Shown: one piece after another, positions 11,301-21,679 of the stretch
Numbering within the stretch: the first letter of the stretch is position 1
How the letters are laid out: each line of letters begins with the position of its first letter
NCBI GenBank assembly: GCA_963669155.1
Contig: OZ022591.1
Coordinates: 18,585,385-18,649,384, forward strand
DNA: 64,000 bases
Direction: 5' to 3'
Source: Arbacia lixula
Lineage: Eukaryota > Echinodermata > Echinoidea > Arbacioida > Arbaciidae
The notes under the pieces: model-generated
What the model saw: only the letters and a program-made list of their open reading frames with translations
What the model was told of the DNA's origin: nothing
Databases searched by the model: none
Program-made: the position numbers and the translations under genes

Positions 11301-13573
11301 TATCTTTATTTTTAAAGGGATAGTTTACCCTGAAACTTGTTTTGTTTAAATAAAAGCAGACACATGAATGAAACATATTAGTGAAGTTTTGATGAAAATT
11401 CGTCAAAGGATAAGAAAGTTATGATCTTTTAAAGTTCTGATGTTGTGATATCAAGTGAGAGGTGCTCTCCCATATGTTGGGTAAAAATTTTTTTTAGAAA
11501 ATGTGCATTTTCTCAAAAAAATATGCACCCTTGTACCTGTGCATTTGATACATTATCACAAATATGGTTTTACACACAAGCCTGTGCGAAATAATATCAT
11601 TCCATTGTCAAAAACAGAGAAAGAGCAAGTTACTTATCTGTACATGTTGTAATTATATTGCACACAACATATGGGAGAGCCCCTCGCACGTGACATCACA
11701 AAATTGAAATTTCAAGATCGAATAACTTTCTTTTCCTATCAACGATTTTCATCAAACCTTCACTAAGACATGTATGTTTCTTTCATGTTTCTGCTTTTCT
11801 TGAACCAACTTATCTTTATCTCTTTATTGAAGGGCGATACATGACAGGGCCCAAACGAACTGAGAAAAGAAGGTCTTACCACTGGTGAGGGAGTCCCATT
11901 GGGCATCAACAATTTGGAGTAGCAGCCCAATAGTTGCGTCTATGTCGTAATTCTGGTCGATCAGAGTGTCTCGTATTAATTGCACATCCTGCAAGACAAG
12001 AAAAATATGGACACAAAATGACATATAACTGCATACAGAATGGCCAGTAGTTTCAATGGTGCTTCAATTTAAACCAAATAACCCTACAAGCCTTGCCATG
12101 CTGTACACTCTCACATATCATCACACAATCACAACAAGCATTAACTCTCCCATTACCTTTAACATGATGATGTGTGGTAAGCCAATGAGGTTTTCAAGGC
12201 CTGGTAATGCAAGGGTTAAATGGCATACATTTCAGCTACGTTCACCCAAGTACAATGTATGGTTCACTGGTTAATTTTGGTGCCATCACGAATATGAGCC
12301 ATAATAGCTTGCACTATTAACCAAACTATAAACAGATATCTATCCATTCATTCAACTTTTCTGTTTTTATTTCACGGCTTGTCACAACCTATTCAATCGT
12401 ACCAGGGACACTGTTATGGAAAGATATGAAACAGCTTTCTTTCTTCGAACCCATGCTCCACGCCGCTGAAAAGTTTTATGTTTTCAACAGGTGCTCTTCA
12501 GGTGTTTGAACAATGACAAACATGATTGTGTGGCAAGAGTGTCTCAGAGAGAACAAAAGAAATTTAGACTCGCGTCTTGCTTTTGTTAATGACATAAATA
12601 CCTCCATGAGCATAACGGGTATCAGCAAACACAAATTAACAATTTTTTTTTTTAAGTAAAAAGTCTCCGCTGCAGGCAAATACCATTAATGATAATACAC
12701 AGCTTAAAATATAATTTTGAGAATGGTTGAATCCCACAAATGCGCAAGATGTCGAAAAAGTAAAGAAATTAGTCAATTTTGTAAGTAATACAAACATCTT
12801 ATATGTCCGATTTTTTTAATGATTCTTCATTACTTTTAAAAACCAAAGCAGAGTAAAGGATCTGTCATAATCTGCCCTTAACTTCCTTACAGTTTGCAAA
12901 CAAATTTGTCAAAAACAAAGCTTCTAGAGACAAATTAAAGAAATTTCTTTTCAAGTTGACAACAGCCCCGCCCATGGTACATGAAAGCATTGTCATGATT
13001 ATAGAATGCTCTTGACATACATTAGCACACTTTAGAACCCATAGAGATGTTTGAAAATAATTATGCTTGAGTTTCTTCTCCTTCCTAACACCTCCCTGAT
13101 CGTACTATGGACAACTTACCTCACAGCCTGTTTGATTCATGACATCAAATTCGATGTCTGAGAAGCCATTGCCCATATTGGCTCCGTCAGTGTAGGAAGA
13201 AGGCACTCCGTTGGTCTTGCCCTTGGAACTGGCTTTCCCTTTTGATTTCATTTCTGAAACAGATGCCTAAGACGGGGAATAGGGCAAGGAGACAGAGGGG
13301 AAGAAAAAAGAATACAAGGGAGGGGAGTGAGAAGAGAGCAAGAGGGGGGAAGAGAGAGAGAGAAATGGGGGAAGATGGAGAGAGAAAAACAAAGAGAGAG
13401 AGAAAGGAAGAGACAGGGGAAGAGAGGGAGAGAGGGAAGGGAAGAGAGGAGAAAAGGGAGAGAATGAAGAGAGAGAAATGGAGAGAGAAAGTGGAGAGAG
13501 AAAGACAGACAGAGGCAGATAAGGAGAAAAACAAAAGAGACATAGAGGAGAGAGGAGAGAGAGGGTGAGATAA

Positions 13574-13614
<41 letters not shown>

Positions 13615-16600
13615 AGGGAGCAAAGAGAGGGAGAAAGACAAACAGAGAGGGGAGAGAGAAAGTGGTATAATTAATACAACATCTTGTCTGTCAGCTATAG
13701 AGGACAAACTTGACAGTTGGTGAGGATTATGAACAGTTAGGAGTTATCAGGAAGAGAGAGATGTCCAACAAGATTAAAGTGAAATGCACTGAATGTTGGT
13801 CTTACCTCTCCTGACCTAAAGTTGGTGCCCTTCTCAGAGTTGTCGCCCACCTTGCGTACACTGGAGTAGTGGTCCCCGTTGTGGTAGGATATATGAAGCT
13901 CCTTGCAGCTACTGGAAGGCTTGTCTACCACACCTACAATCTAAAACAAGAATAGAATAATGTTACTTATGTTACTAGCAACAGCTAATCAATTCAAGAA
14001 TGTTTAGATTAGATGTTTAGTACCATCAGGCCTTTTATTTACTGCAGATTCGTTGTTCTCTTCTTCTAGTTACAAAAGAATTACAAAGATTTTCTCTTTG
14101 ATCCCAAGTTCGAAGCCACCGATTCTGAGGATAATTTGTGCCTGGTAGTGACGCACAACCAAAAAAGGATGCAAAGAATTAGATGGGGAAATATACCCAC
14201 TCCAGATGCATGCGCAGTTGTAACACGTAATATTTAATCAAAGAATGTTGTTACAATCAAGTTAAAAAAGCTCTAAACGTGATATCAAGTTAAGGTAGAA
14301 AAGTCTTGATTTCACACTGTTCTCATTATATGAATATCCCATTAAAAAGTTGCTGGAAACGTTGCTTTAAGTAATTTTCCTTCAAGAGAAGTAACATGAA
14401 AAATGTGCCCAGCTGCACCCAAACTACTATTTTCAACTAGAAAAGTATCAAATTTTGTGTTTGCTTGTCCTCATTAACTACATAAGAAGCACTTTGTGAC
14501 AAAACTCCTAGTTAATCAGCGAAAGCTGAAATGTACATGTCATGCATGTTTAGGAATATGCACGGCCTACTGTAAATCCAGGTGGACATGATGCAATCGC
14601 GTATGCATCATAATTGTTAAAAGCATCTGCCAGTCATGAATATTGAGCGGGGGCACCAAACCTCGTTCAAAAGGATGGATATCCATTTCTTTAAACATCC
14701 TTGATCTATACTAAGTGCACCTTACCCGTTGAAATGGAATTACAGGGGATAGGTGTATGTGATAATTCTTTTCAAGGCAGTCAAGATAAGAATGTCTATT
14801 ATATTGAATGCATTTTGAAAATAGTTGAGTGGATGATTTATCTTCCCTCTTTGGCCTGAATTCACAAAGACAGTTTAATTTACCCCTAGCATTAAAGTCT
14901 GAATTTAACCCACTGATTTTTGAGCTACCAAGTGCTACCCTTTCCATTGCAAAACTAGCTTATTTTTATACTCTGACAATACAAATAAAGACATTTATTA
15001 CTTCATAAGAAAAATATTGATCTTCTTTCTGAATTGTTCCATATTGTTACAGTCTTAAACCTGGGCTAGTTGGCAGCAGCAGATCACTTAGATTTAAACA
15101 GTTTGAAAATAACAGAGGGAAAACCCCAAGTTAGCTTATCATCAATTTTATTTCTGTTTATGTATGAAATATAGAAGTTCAGAGCATAAACTTACCCTCC
15201 AAACAGGAAGATTCAGCTGATGTATAACTACATTGACTTTATGATGGCGTGCAAAAGCCACAATGCTATCGTTTCCTGCATAGGTACCCGGCTTAATAAG
15301 GTTGGCCACTGCAGGATTGAAACAACAATGTATACAATCAGTGTGGAGTCGAGTCTTCAAGTTTTGAATCCAAGACCACAATGAAACAACACATTTGTGA
15401 CAGTGAAGCAGAGTCACAAAACTGCTCAAACTGGTCTCTTCATTGGTATCATACCTACCATTCGTTCATGTTTTGTGCTCCCAGTACCATAGGTGCATGA
15501 AATATGTAATAGTTTAAAGGGGTTTTCCTGGATTGGTACTTGAGAGGGTTAAAATGGAAGGAAACACTCAGGACAGAGGGACTCATTCTACATCTGTCAT
15601 AGAAAATACATGTGCCATTTGTGTTACAGTGTGACTCAACTAAAACACTGGATATCAATAAGGTGGGAAGGGGCTGTCAAAATAGAGGGTAAGATATCAA
15701 AATAATGGCCAATACTCCATTCATACATAGTTATAAGGAAGAAAATATAATAGTTCTCAATAACTTACCCCAGCCTGCCAAAAATAGATATGAATCACCA
15801 TGAGTGTTAGATTTCTAGCTGAACTATCAGTGGATATCAAATTATATCCTACAGTTGCTGTAAACACTGCAGCTTTGACAGAAGTTCATTGGATCACTTA
15901 CACTACTAGATTATCAATGAGTGGTCAAAAAATTATGTCATGTATAACACAGTGGGAAATACATGCAACAGTGAGCCTGAATCAACATTATTCATAGTCA
16001 ATAGGCATGAAGAAATGGGCATAAGCTGTTCTTCAGCTAAGAACGACTTTACGCACGACTGGTAACCCTTTCTTGTGCTAAATCAGATTCTCAATGATTT
16101 TGATTCCCATCAGCTAAAGTTCAAATCTGATGTTGATAAATAAAAATGCTTGTTTTTAACACATGTTTGTATAAAAAGTTTAAGATTTGATAAATTTGAT
16201 TGTTAAAACAGGAACAAAATGGGGTATCTGATTAAGCACAAAAAAGAGTCACCAGTCATGCGTGAAGTCGTTCTTAGCTTAAGAACAGCTTGGTGAGACA
16301 CCCCCTGCGCAATCTTGTTTTGTTCAGGGGTAACAATGAAGAGATCATTACCCTCTGACTACAAGTAATGTACTGCTCATGTTTGAAGTGCTACTCACAG
16401 TGTCTCTCAAAGGGAATGTCATCTTCCATGAAGGGCTCAAAGTCGCCCTTGTGGTCCCTCATGTACTTGACCACGTCCAACCTGTGAGCCATGTGGCTAC
16501 GGCTATGCCCCTCCAGCTGGTCCCCTAGGGCCCTGAAGAGACAGTTCCTGAGGGCAGCAAAGAGGAAAGTGCATCATTCTTTATATATCCCTCATTCATA

Positions 16601-18207
16601 TATTCCAGTTCATTGATTGGTTAAGAGTGTGTCACATGACCACAAACAGTTCAACTATTTTCAGCGAAAAGAGCTCAGAGGGAAGAACAAACACTTTTGT
16701 GACATCAGATGGAAAAAAGAGCCCTTTTCCCTCTGTCTCGATATCGTTCATCCCGGCTAAATGCCCAACACACAAAATCTATGCGACACATTCTTTCCAG
16801 TTGCTTTTTTGCATTTTAGCGCAAAATCATTGGTCGCGCTTGGAGATCTCCCGCGGTGTAGCGGCCAAGGCGCAACTTGAATTTCCGTTGGTTTGCCCGA
16901 GCCACAGGAAATAAAAAAAAAATGAATCAGGCTCCTAACGTTCAGAGCTTAGAGCATGGACACTAGCTAAGGTCCATGGTAAAGATGCAATCAATAAACA
17001 AAGAATATATCAATGAAGGATATAAAAAAAAATTTCATCATCTTTATTCGGGATCTTTGTGGAAAACATTGGTCCCCTCAATGAAGTAGAAGGCGGGTGG
17101 TCACGCCCTCCACTTCATCTTGGGGCAAATAGATTCCACAAGATTACCCATGATCATAAAATATTTGTGTACCCTGCCACATAACAGGACAAGTAGTCCC
17201 ATGATGCGCTGCTCAGCTACATTCTGATTTTGTTTGCAGTCATGTCCGCTCCAGGTTGAGTGTACTAGTGTATGAGACCAGGGGGTATTTCACTAAGCTG
17301 TTCTTAAGTTAAGATTGAGGTAAACTTACATCAAAAGGAGACACGCCCACACAGTGATTAAACATTATAAATCAAGTTTAATGATATAAGCCATAGCTCT
17401 TACACACGACTGGTGACCTTTTCTTGTGCTAATTTAATGATGGGAATCAATATCATGGAGAATCTGATTTAGCACAAGAAATGGTCACTAGTCATGCGTA
17501 ATATCATTCTCAGCTTAAGAGCTGCTTGGTGAAACACCACCCAGAAGCAGAGATGGATGTAAAACAAGTTTGGATGTCACTGCAGGGTGCATTATGGGAT
17601 GACTTTCTCTTAATGGCATACTTCTTAGACTGCTTCGATAACATACAACTGATCAAAGCCTACTTGAAACTGAAAAGAAATGTTACATCATCTCACAGTC
17701 TCCCACATAAATAACACATGGACGACACATCTTTTGGAAAAGTTAGCGGGTACTAAGTTTCTATCAATCAATAGGGGAGGAGTCCTGGGCCCTGTAACAT
17801 AAAGGTTTGCGATCAATTGCAAATTTGAAAGACGAATTCTGATTGGTTACTGGTCAGTCATTTGAACAAAGAGCACATATGTAACAATGGTGTTGATTGG
17901 CCATTGCCATTTTGCGATTGATAGCAAACCTTTATGTTGCAGAGTCGAGGACTAGAGATAAGATTGCATAGTGAGCATACCCATCTCCTGGTATATCCCT
18001 CAGTTGTAAGCCCATGATCTGAAGTTGAGTTGCAAAACTGACATAATTCTGGTCGTCTGCAAGATATGATTCATCCTTTTTCGCTTTGCGGTAAGCGTTC
18101 TTTGCCGCCCGCTCATCTCGTTTCCGTTCAAGCGCGTCTTGCCTCTGTCCCTTCGTGGGCTTCCCTTGCCCCTGTGCCTGGTCGTTTTGGGCAGCGGAAC
18201 GCGCCAT
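5133..18207 (-). CDS. OTUD3: OTUD3 deubiquitinase, eight coding exons
   Basis: OTU-family cysteine protease that removes ubiquitin from proteins; the vertebrate enzyme prefers K6/K11-linked chains. Coding exons in transcript order: 18207-17981, 16547-16399, 15308-15196, 13940-13806, 13266-13120, 11988-11880, 8568-8390, 5303-5133. All junctions are GT-AG and phases agree throughout, giving 1,230 bases and 409 residues, close to the roughly 400 of the vertebrate protein. The OTU domain runs about 52-190: the catalytic block PGDGNCLFRAL has D75 and C78, and the catalytic histidine is H187 in NGDHY. A UBA-like segment (about 245-290, [20 protein letters not shown]) follows. Next comes the family motif GTGTRIFG near 325, and then a basic lysine/arginine-rich tail. 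The coding exons look intact. The introns are crowded with mobile elements, and a zinc-finger frame lies in the last intron on the same strand. Confidence 0.95.
5697..6458 (-). CDS. Four-finger C2HC zinc-finger protein, possible alternative OTUD3 3' exon
   Basis: Open frame with four regular fingers of form C-x2-C-x12-H-x-C, for example [19 protein letters not shown], with linkers of only two to five residues. The final ligand is Cys rather than the second His of classical fingers, in all four. The first ATG is at 6,389 (MAYTC). A strong acceptor TTTGTTTGTTTCAG ends at 6,459 and is in frame (phase 0) with it. That phase matches the donor of OTUD3 exon 7, so a spliced OTUD3-zinc-finger product is formally possible. 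After the fingers the frame becomes Lys/Ser/Asn-rich, and its last 65 or so codons look non-coding. It could be an independent nested gene, an element-borne gene or an alternative terminal exon. Function unknown; the fingers suggest nucleic-acid or protein binding. Confidence 0.55.
   Translation of the reverse strand, partial: FFTGFTGRHYLLGNKGAHLFYGNMAYTCNRCGKSFQLRANLQKHSCNICYKCGKQFTRKQVLHSHSCIGSFSCQYCNKTYCSEVRLKSHSCTFCTKCKKQFSSFQRKEGHVCNNMKASTSANRDAHDQCEQASNAHLNKVENTKKNKPVTEESHNSQDSFRLKSTNTGRSSAQQRKATSTCQMLLYNPDYIHACLITIIMFSIIHVCWQTFLYKRINFRNFIPCSVFNCSTNFNLFTFLCPPETKFTSPLLCN
6631..7640. repeat. 157-bp satellite with nuclear-receptor half-sites
   Basis: Direct tandem repeat with unit starts at 6,631, 6,788, 6,945, 7,102 and 7,259, then a 33-bp partial unit at 7,416, a diverged unit at 7,449 and a partial one at 7,606. 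Each unit carries TGACCTCAAATGACCTTTG followed by ACCTT. On the other strand this contains AGGTCAAAGGTCA (a DR1) plus a further half-site four bases away (DR4), and more TGACCT copies follow. Confidence 0.92.
7630..7705. repeat. GACGGACGG low-complexity run
   Basis: Irregular GACGGAC repeats immediately before the right end hairpin of the enclosing element. Confidence 0.85.
7752..8389. other. OTUD3 intron 7, near exon 7
   Basis: Intron sequence of about 640 bases between the putative element and exon 7. No RNA gene, repeat or additional exon was recognised. Confidence 0.5.
8390..8568 (-). CDS. OTUD3: OTUD3 coding exon 7
   Basis: Acceptor CCCTCTTAG; the split codon gives Asp. It encodes [14 protein letters not shown], matching the family motif before the variable tail, and ends GKAKNNQ before GTACAG in phase 0. 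Confidence 0.92.
8675..8891. mobile_element. Palindromic MITE with TA target (copy 1)
   Basis: Almost fully self-complementary 217-bp element flanked by TA. Its arms start CACTACAGCTCAAAGGAATT and contain AAAGGGAAGG and the hairpin centre GATGCTTTAGCCTAAAAAGC. The TA duplication and inverted ends suit a Tc1/mariner-type non-autonomous element. Other copies are at 18,787 and 50,152. Confidence 0.85.
8892..10068. other. OTUD3 intron 6, unassigned part
   Basis: AT-rich intron with an A-run near 9,820. No exon with homologous content and no complete repeat could be identified. Confidence 0.5.
10071..11198. mobile_element. Tigger/pogo-like non-autonomous element (copy 1)
   Basis: Starts CAGGGAAACCCCGTTATAAC and ends with the inverse ...TTATAACAGGGTTTCCCTG, flanked by TA on both sides (10,069-70 and 11,199-200). 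These ends are typical of pogo/Tigger elements. There is no transposase frame. The interior has a GT-rich core with a tandem duplication. A related copy starts at 62,816. Confidence 0.85.
10486..10999. repeat. 255-bp tandem duplication inside the Tigger-like element
   Basis: GCCATGTGCGCGCGTGACTG at 10,486 recurs at 10,741, and the copies stay nearly identical to GTGCTCGTAAT near 10,999. Each contains the hairpin AGCCGTATAGAGATACGGCT and a (GT)n run. Confidence 0.9.
11316..11816. mobile_element. TTAA-type palindromic MITE, family GGGAGAGC (copy 1)
   Basis: Begins after TTAA with AGGGATAGTTTACCCTGAAA. Its two arms are inverted copies, with GGTGCTCTCCCATATGTTG on the left and CACGTGACATCACAAAATTG on the right. 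The right tip is missing. TTAA targets suggest a piggyBac- or Kolobok-type parent. Other copies are at 23,118 (split), 45,868 (partial) and 56,949. Confidence 0.8.
11880..11988 (-). CDS. OTUD3: OTUD3 coding exon 6 (UBA-like)
   Basis: Acceptor TCTTGCAG. It encodes [20 protein letters not shown] and [13 protein letters not shown], the second part of the UBA-like fold. The donor is AGTG|GTAAGA with one base carried over. Confidence 0.94.
12408..13105. repeat. Interspersed 0.7 kb element (copy 1), next to OTUD3 exon 5
   Basis: Diverged duplicate of 21,068-21,678 in the same orientation. It starts CGTACCAGGGA and ends TCCCTGATCGTAC, which are imperfect inverses, so it is probably a non-autonomous DNA element. 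Its right end lies about nine bases from the exon 5 donor site. Confidence 0.75.
13120..13266 (-). CDS. OTUD3: OTUD3 coding exon 5
   Basis: Residues 209-257. Phase 0 selects the acceptor CGTCTTAG at 13,267 rather than the closer TTTCAG, which would break the frame. It holds a low-complexity linker and the first helix of the UBA-like segment ([13 protein letters not shown]). The donor is GAG|GTAAGT. A (GA)n tract and a mobile element closely flank the exon on its two sides. Confidence 0.92.
13285..13660. repeat. (GA)n-rich tract in OTUD3 intron 4
   Basis: Purine-rich microsatellite immediately upstream of exon 5 in the transcript, so it reads as a long polypyrimidine run before the acceptor. 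Open frames here on both strands are low-complexity artefacts. Confidence 0.9.
13806..13940 (-). CDS. OTUD3: OTUD3 coding exon 4 (catalytic His)
   Basis: Acceptor TTGTTTTAG. It encodes residues 164-208 with [19 protein letters not shown]187 is the predicted catalytic histidine. The donor is GAG|GTAAGA, phase 0. Confidence 0.95.
13941..15195. other. OTUD3 intron 3
   Basis: About 1.25 kb of AT-rich intron. No repeat family or extra exon was recognised with confidence. Confidence 0.5.
15196..15308 (-). CDS. OTUD3: OTUD3 coding exon 3
   Basis: Acceptor ATCCTGCAG. It encodes [19 protein letters not shown] and [14 protein letters not shown], the most conserved middle of the OTU domain. The donor is AGG|GTAAGT, phase 0. 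Confidence 0.95.
16010..16310. mobile_element. MITE of the GGTGTTTCACC family (copy 1, degraded)
   Basis: Inverted arms around GTTCTTCAGCTAAGAACGAC and GTCGTTCTTAGCTTAAGAAC, with the shared core CTTGTGCTAAATCAGATTCT. Same family as 17,288 and 33,257. It lies in OTUD3 intron 2. Confidence 0.75.
16399..16547 (-). CDS. OTUD3: OTUD3 coding exon 2 (catalytic Cys)
   Basis: Begins after CTGCCCTCAG and completes PGDG with [17 protein letters not shown]78 is the predicted nucleophile. It ends DDIPFERH plus one base before GTGAGT. The block matches the family segment around DDIPFEKH. Confidence 0.95.
17288..17540. mobile_element. MITE of the GGTGTTTCACC family (copy 2)
   Basis: Left end GGTATTTCACTAAGCTGTTC, right end GAGCTGCTTGGTGAAACACC; the internal CTTGTGCTAA/TTAGCACAAG arms are shared with the other copies. 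It lies in OTUD3 intron 1. Confidence 0.8.
17981..18207 (-). CDS. OTUD3: OTUD3 coding exon 1
   Basis: Residues 1-75 plus two bases of codon 76. ATG at 18,207; charged leader with [18 protein letters not shown], then the start of the OTU fold ([21 protein letters not shown]). The donor is GG|GTATGC, splitting the second Gly of PGDGNC. A CTCTCAG just upstream of the ATG could be an acceptor for a 5' untranslated intron. Confidence 0.95.
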
Positions 18208-18398
18208 GCTCAGAAAGAGGTGTCCTGAGAGATATAATAGTCAAATGTAGTTTCAACTGGTTAATATACCTGTATTATACGAATGAGGTTGTTCTAACAC
18301 ATTAAAAATACAAGGTCTACAGTGTCATTGTCAGTCTCAAAACACAGAGAAATGCCTTGACAACATGCTCATGTAATTTCTACATACATGTTGTTTAA

Positions 18399-18763
18399 AG
18401 GGCATATACTGTACTGGGAAGGCAAAAAAGCCTTCAAAATGAAATTGTTAGTAATCTTCTTGCCAATGGTCTTAAATTCATGTATTGTCTATTTTAGAAG
18501 CTTGCTGAAAGTTATTTGCCCTCAAATGATCTACATTTGGAGTAATGGGTGATTAAATCACAAATCCTCAAAATGTTCGGCCCGAACATTATGAGGATTT
18601 AATCATTAATCATTAATTACTCCATATGTGGATCATTTGAGAGCAAATAACTTTCAGCAAGCTTCTAAAATAGACAATACATGAATTTAAGACCATTGGC
18701 AAGAAGATTGCTAACAATTTCATTTTGAAGGCTTTTTTGTCTTCTCAGTACAGTATATGCCCT
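18399..18763. mobile_element. Fully palindromic TTAA MITE
   Basis: A 365-bp element whose halves are near-perfect inverses. It starts AGGGCATATACTGTACTG and ends CAGTACAGTATATGCCCT, with TTAA on both sides (18,395-98 and 18,764-67). TTAA duplication indicates a piggyBac- or Kolobok-type transposase. It lies just upstream of the OTUD3 start. Confidence 0.9.
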
Positions 18764-18786
18764 TTAATGAAAATCAAAGAGAAGTA

Positions 18787-18995
18787 CATTCCAGCTCAAA
18801 GGAATTGGCATAGGGAAAGGGAAAGGGAAGAAAGGTAAGGAGCCACAGTTTTAAACCGCGGTAGATCTATATTTTATCCAGTTCAGCGTGAAACACGATG
18901 CTTTAGTCTAAAAAGCATCGTGTTTCATGCTGAACTGGACAAAATATACCGCGGTTTTAAACTGCGGCTCCTTCCCTTTCCCTTTCCCCATGCCA
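18787..18995. mobile_element. Palindromic TA MITE (copy 2)
   Basis: Same family as 8,675-8,891: CAGCTCAAAGGAATTGGCAT at the left, AAAGCATCGTGTTTCATGCT in the middle. The right tip is degraded. Confidence 0.8.
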
Positions 18996-19200
18996 CAACA
19001 TTGCACTAAAATTAAATAATTACCTTGGGCTTGGGGGTTTAGAAAACCTAACTTTTGTATTTTCTACTTCCATGACTTCTGGATTTACATACACAATTCA
19101 TCACAGAAATCATCAAAATGAATCAAGATGTGGAAAAATCACCGTCCGATGAAGTACAAAATACATAAAAGGTCTAATAATAGTAAGATGACAAGATATT

Positions 19201-20608
19201 TCGGTGCTAATGCACTTTGGTATCCCACATATATAATGCACACAATGGGAACCCTGCAATACTGATTGTCGTCGGCAGAAAGTGACCTAGAAATCACTTT
19301 TTTGGACGAATTAAGCAGCGAAAAATTTGTCTAGGGTTAGGGTTAGGGTAGCCCCGGGACTGCTCCCGCGCAGCGGGAGCGTCCTGAGGGCTCGCCCCCG
19401 ATTTCCCGGCATGTCGGGTGAGATTAATGAATAATCGACCCGTGCACATGGATGAATTACTCATTTCAAGTATATTTATCACAGTATATGAATGGTTGAA
19501 TGTAACTTCCATATGTCTGAAGTAAGAAAATGATGGAAAATACTGAGTAACGTTACCAATTTCCCCTTCATGTGTCTGTCTAATCATGGTCTAACAAAAC
19601 GAAGTCCCTTCCAGACTGCCATCTTGGCTGTTTAATAACTTCGTAGGCATGCGCAAAGTAATATTCATGATGATGACGCTTTCGGTCTGATGACCGTATT
19701 TAGCGCTATTGATGAATATGCATGAGAAAAGTGATTTTTTATTGTTTTGATTGTGCAAATTATCAACCTGATTTTCATTAATTGTGTCATTTAAAGTGAC
19801 CAAAATATGATTAATTTCTATGTTATAAACTTCAGTGGCGGATCAAGGATTTTGTAAGAGAAATAGTTCCGAATCTTCCAACTTTCCTAATACCGTGCAC
19901 CACTGCACCATCACTGAAATCTAGCTTAGGGGGATGGCGTTATTGGGTTGAAAAAAGTGGCTCTTAAAAACAAAACAAAACAAAAAATTACGGACAAACA
20001 TAAATATGCAAAGTATAATAAATGCTCCAAAATAAAATTTTAAATATAATGAAATAAAAATTCGAATATAAAATCTGTTCCAATAATAATGAAAAAAGAA
20101 AAAACAACGATGTGAAAAGAGTGCTACGGTAATGGATTGTTGTTGAAAACGTAACACACACGAATCGTATAGAGAACTGGCGCATGCGCGTAAACTTCAA
20201 AAAGTCGGCAATCTTCAGATACATGTTTCCCAGCTGCATTAATTCTGACCGCCGTACGATGGGATGTTTTCAAGAAAAAAAACCCATCATGGACTAAATT
20301 CATCTTCAAAGCAACTACGGAAGTATTCATGTAAGTATTCTCCGTAAGTGTGTCCAATAGCTTTAAGTTCTGCGCAATATAATTGATGATATTTTACCAA
20401 CTTATCACTGCTTATCTCGACTACCTTGCACCAATGCTCGGTGCAACGCAGCCCGCTCACTGCGTGAGCGGGCTGGTCGCAGTAAGGCCCTAAGGGTTAG
20501 GGTAAGGGTTAGGTTGAGAATTAAGTTTAGGGCTAGGGTTAGGGTCAGGGTTAGGTTTAGGGTTTACATTCATAAAACTAATGGGATACCAAAGTGCATT
20601 AGCGCCGA
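19201..20608. mobile_element. Element with TTAGGG-like interior, interrupted by another element
   Basis: Inverted ends TCGGTGCTAATGCACTTTGG (left) and CCAAAGTGCATTAGCGCCGA (right). Inside are TTAGGG/TTAGGT-rich runs on both sides of the inserted element at 19,349-20,485. A related piece is at 50,341-50,640, sharing ACCTAGAAATCAC and TTTTTGGACGAATT. Confidence 0.7.
19349..20485. mobile_element. Hairpin-ended element (copy A)
   Basis: Starts TAGCCCCGGGACTGCTCCCG with hairpin GCTCCCGCGCAGCGGGAGC. Its other end has hairpin CAGCCCGCTCACTGCGTGAG followed by CGGGCTGGTCGCAGTAA. It corresponds to 60,182-62,166 in inverse orientation, and a shared internal region shows many mismatches. No matching flank duplication was found here, unlike copy B. 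Confidence 0.8.
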
Positions 20609-21067
20609 TAATTTCATGGGTGAAATGGTTTCACTTTTCTAATCTATATTTGTCGGTACAAAAAGGGTATCTACTAAACAAGACACAAAATTGTATAGTT
20701 AGGACTGAAGCAATAGTTGTGAGAGATCACAACAAGAGAGGTGTTCGGCGATTCGCTTCGTATTCGCAGTCTTTGTTCAGATCATTTTAAAGTCATGATC
20801 AATCCCTTAATGAAATCAATAAACAGAATAACTCACCGTTCGATGAAAATGATAGTTTCACTTCTACAGGATCCCGGACATGAAAAACACCGGCTTTTAA
20901 TTTAATAAATATTACATCTCAGTTCCTCTTTTCTCTTGAAAAAATAATCTCTGTTGCAATGACGACGAACGCGTACGCGTACGTAAATACGTACCATATG
21001 ATACTACATTAAATGCAAATTGGGGTGTGATGTATCGCGCGGCGCGGAAGTACGGTTCTCATTATAT

Positions 21068-21678
21068 CGTACCAGGGATGTGTTATGGAAGGATAGGAAG
21101 CAACTTTCTTTCTTTGAACCCATGTCTCATTTCGCTTGTCCCGTTCTGTTAATGACGTTAATACTTCCATGAGCACAACAGGTATCAGCAAACACAAATA
21201 AACAAGTTTTTCAAGTAAAATATCTCTGCTTCACGCAAACACACACAAACGCCGTTAATGATAACACACAGCTTAATATATCATTTTGAGGGTGGTCGAA
21301 TCTCCCAAATGCACAATTGTCGGAAAATGAAGAAATTGGTCTAATAGCTTATATGTCCGATTTTTAATGATTCCTCAATACTTTTCGAAACAAAAGCAGA
21401 GTATTAGGATCTGTCATATTATCTGCCGTTAACTTCCTTATAGTTTGCAAACGAAGTTGTCAAAAACAAAACGTCTACAGACAAATGGGAAATTAAAGAA
21501 ATTTCTTTTTAAGTTGACATCAGCTAAATGTCGGCTCGGCACATGGAACATCAAAGCATTCTCATGATTATAAGTTCTTTTGACATTCATTTATGAGCAC
21601 GCTTTAGAACCCATACAGATGTTTGAATGTATTATGCTCGAGTTTCTACTCCTTCCTATAACACCTCCCTGATCGTAC
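21068..21678. repeat. Interspersed 0.6 kb element (copy 2)
   Basis: Diverged duplicate of 12,408-13,105, with the same CGTACCAGGGA start and TCCCTGATCGTAC end. It lies upstream of OTUD3. Confidence 0.75.
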
Positions 21679-21679
21679 C

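Noticed and set aside
13187-13707. Long open frames on both strands
   Set aside because: They consist of Arg/Glu or Ser/Leu runs from a GA/CT microsatellite; the true coding part here is only OTUD3 exon 5.
20500-20565. Chromosome end suggested by TTAGGG runs
   Set aside because: The runs are short, irregular, enclosed by inverted ends and repeated inside another element at 50.5 kb.
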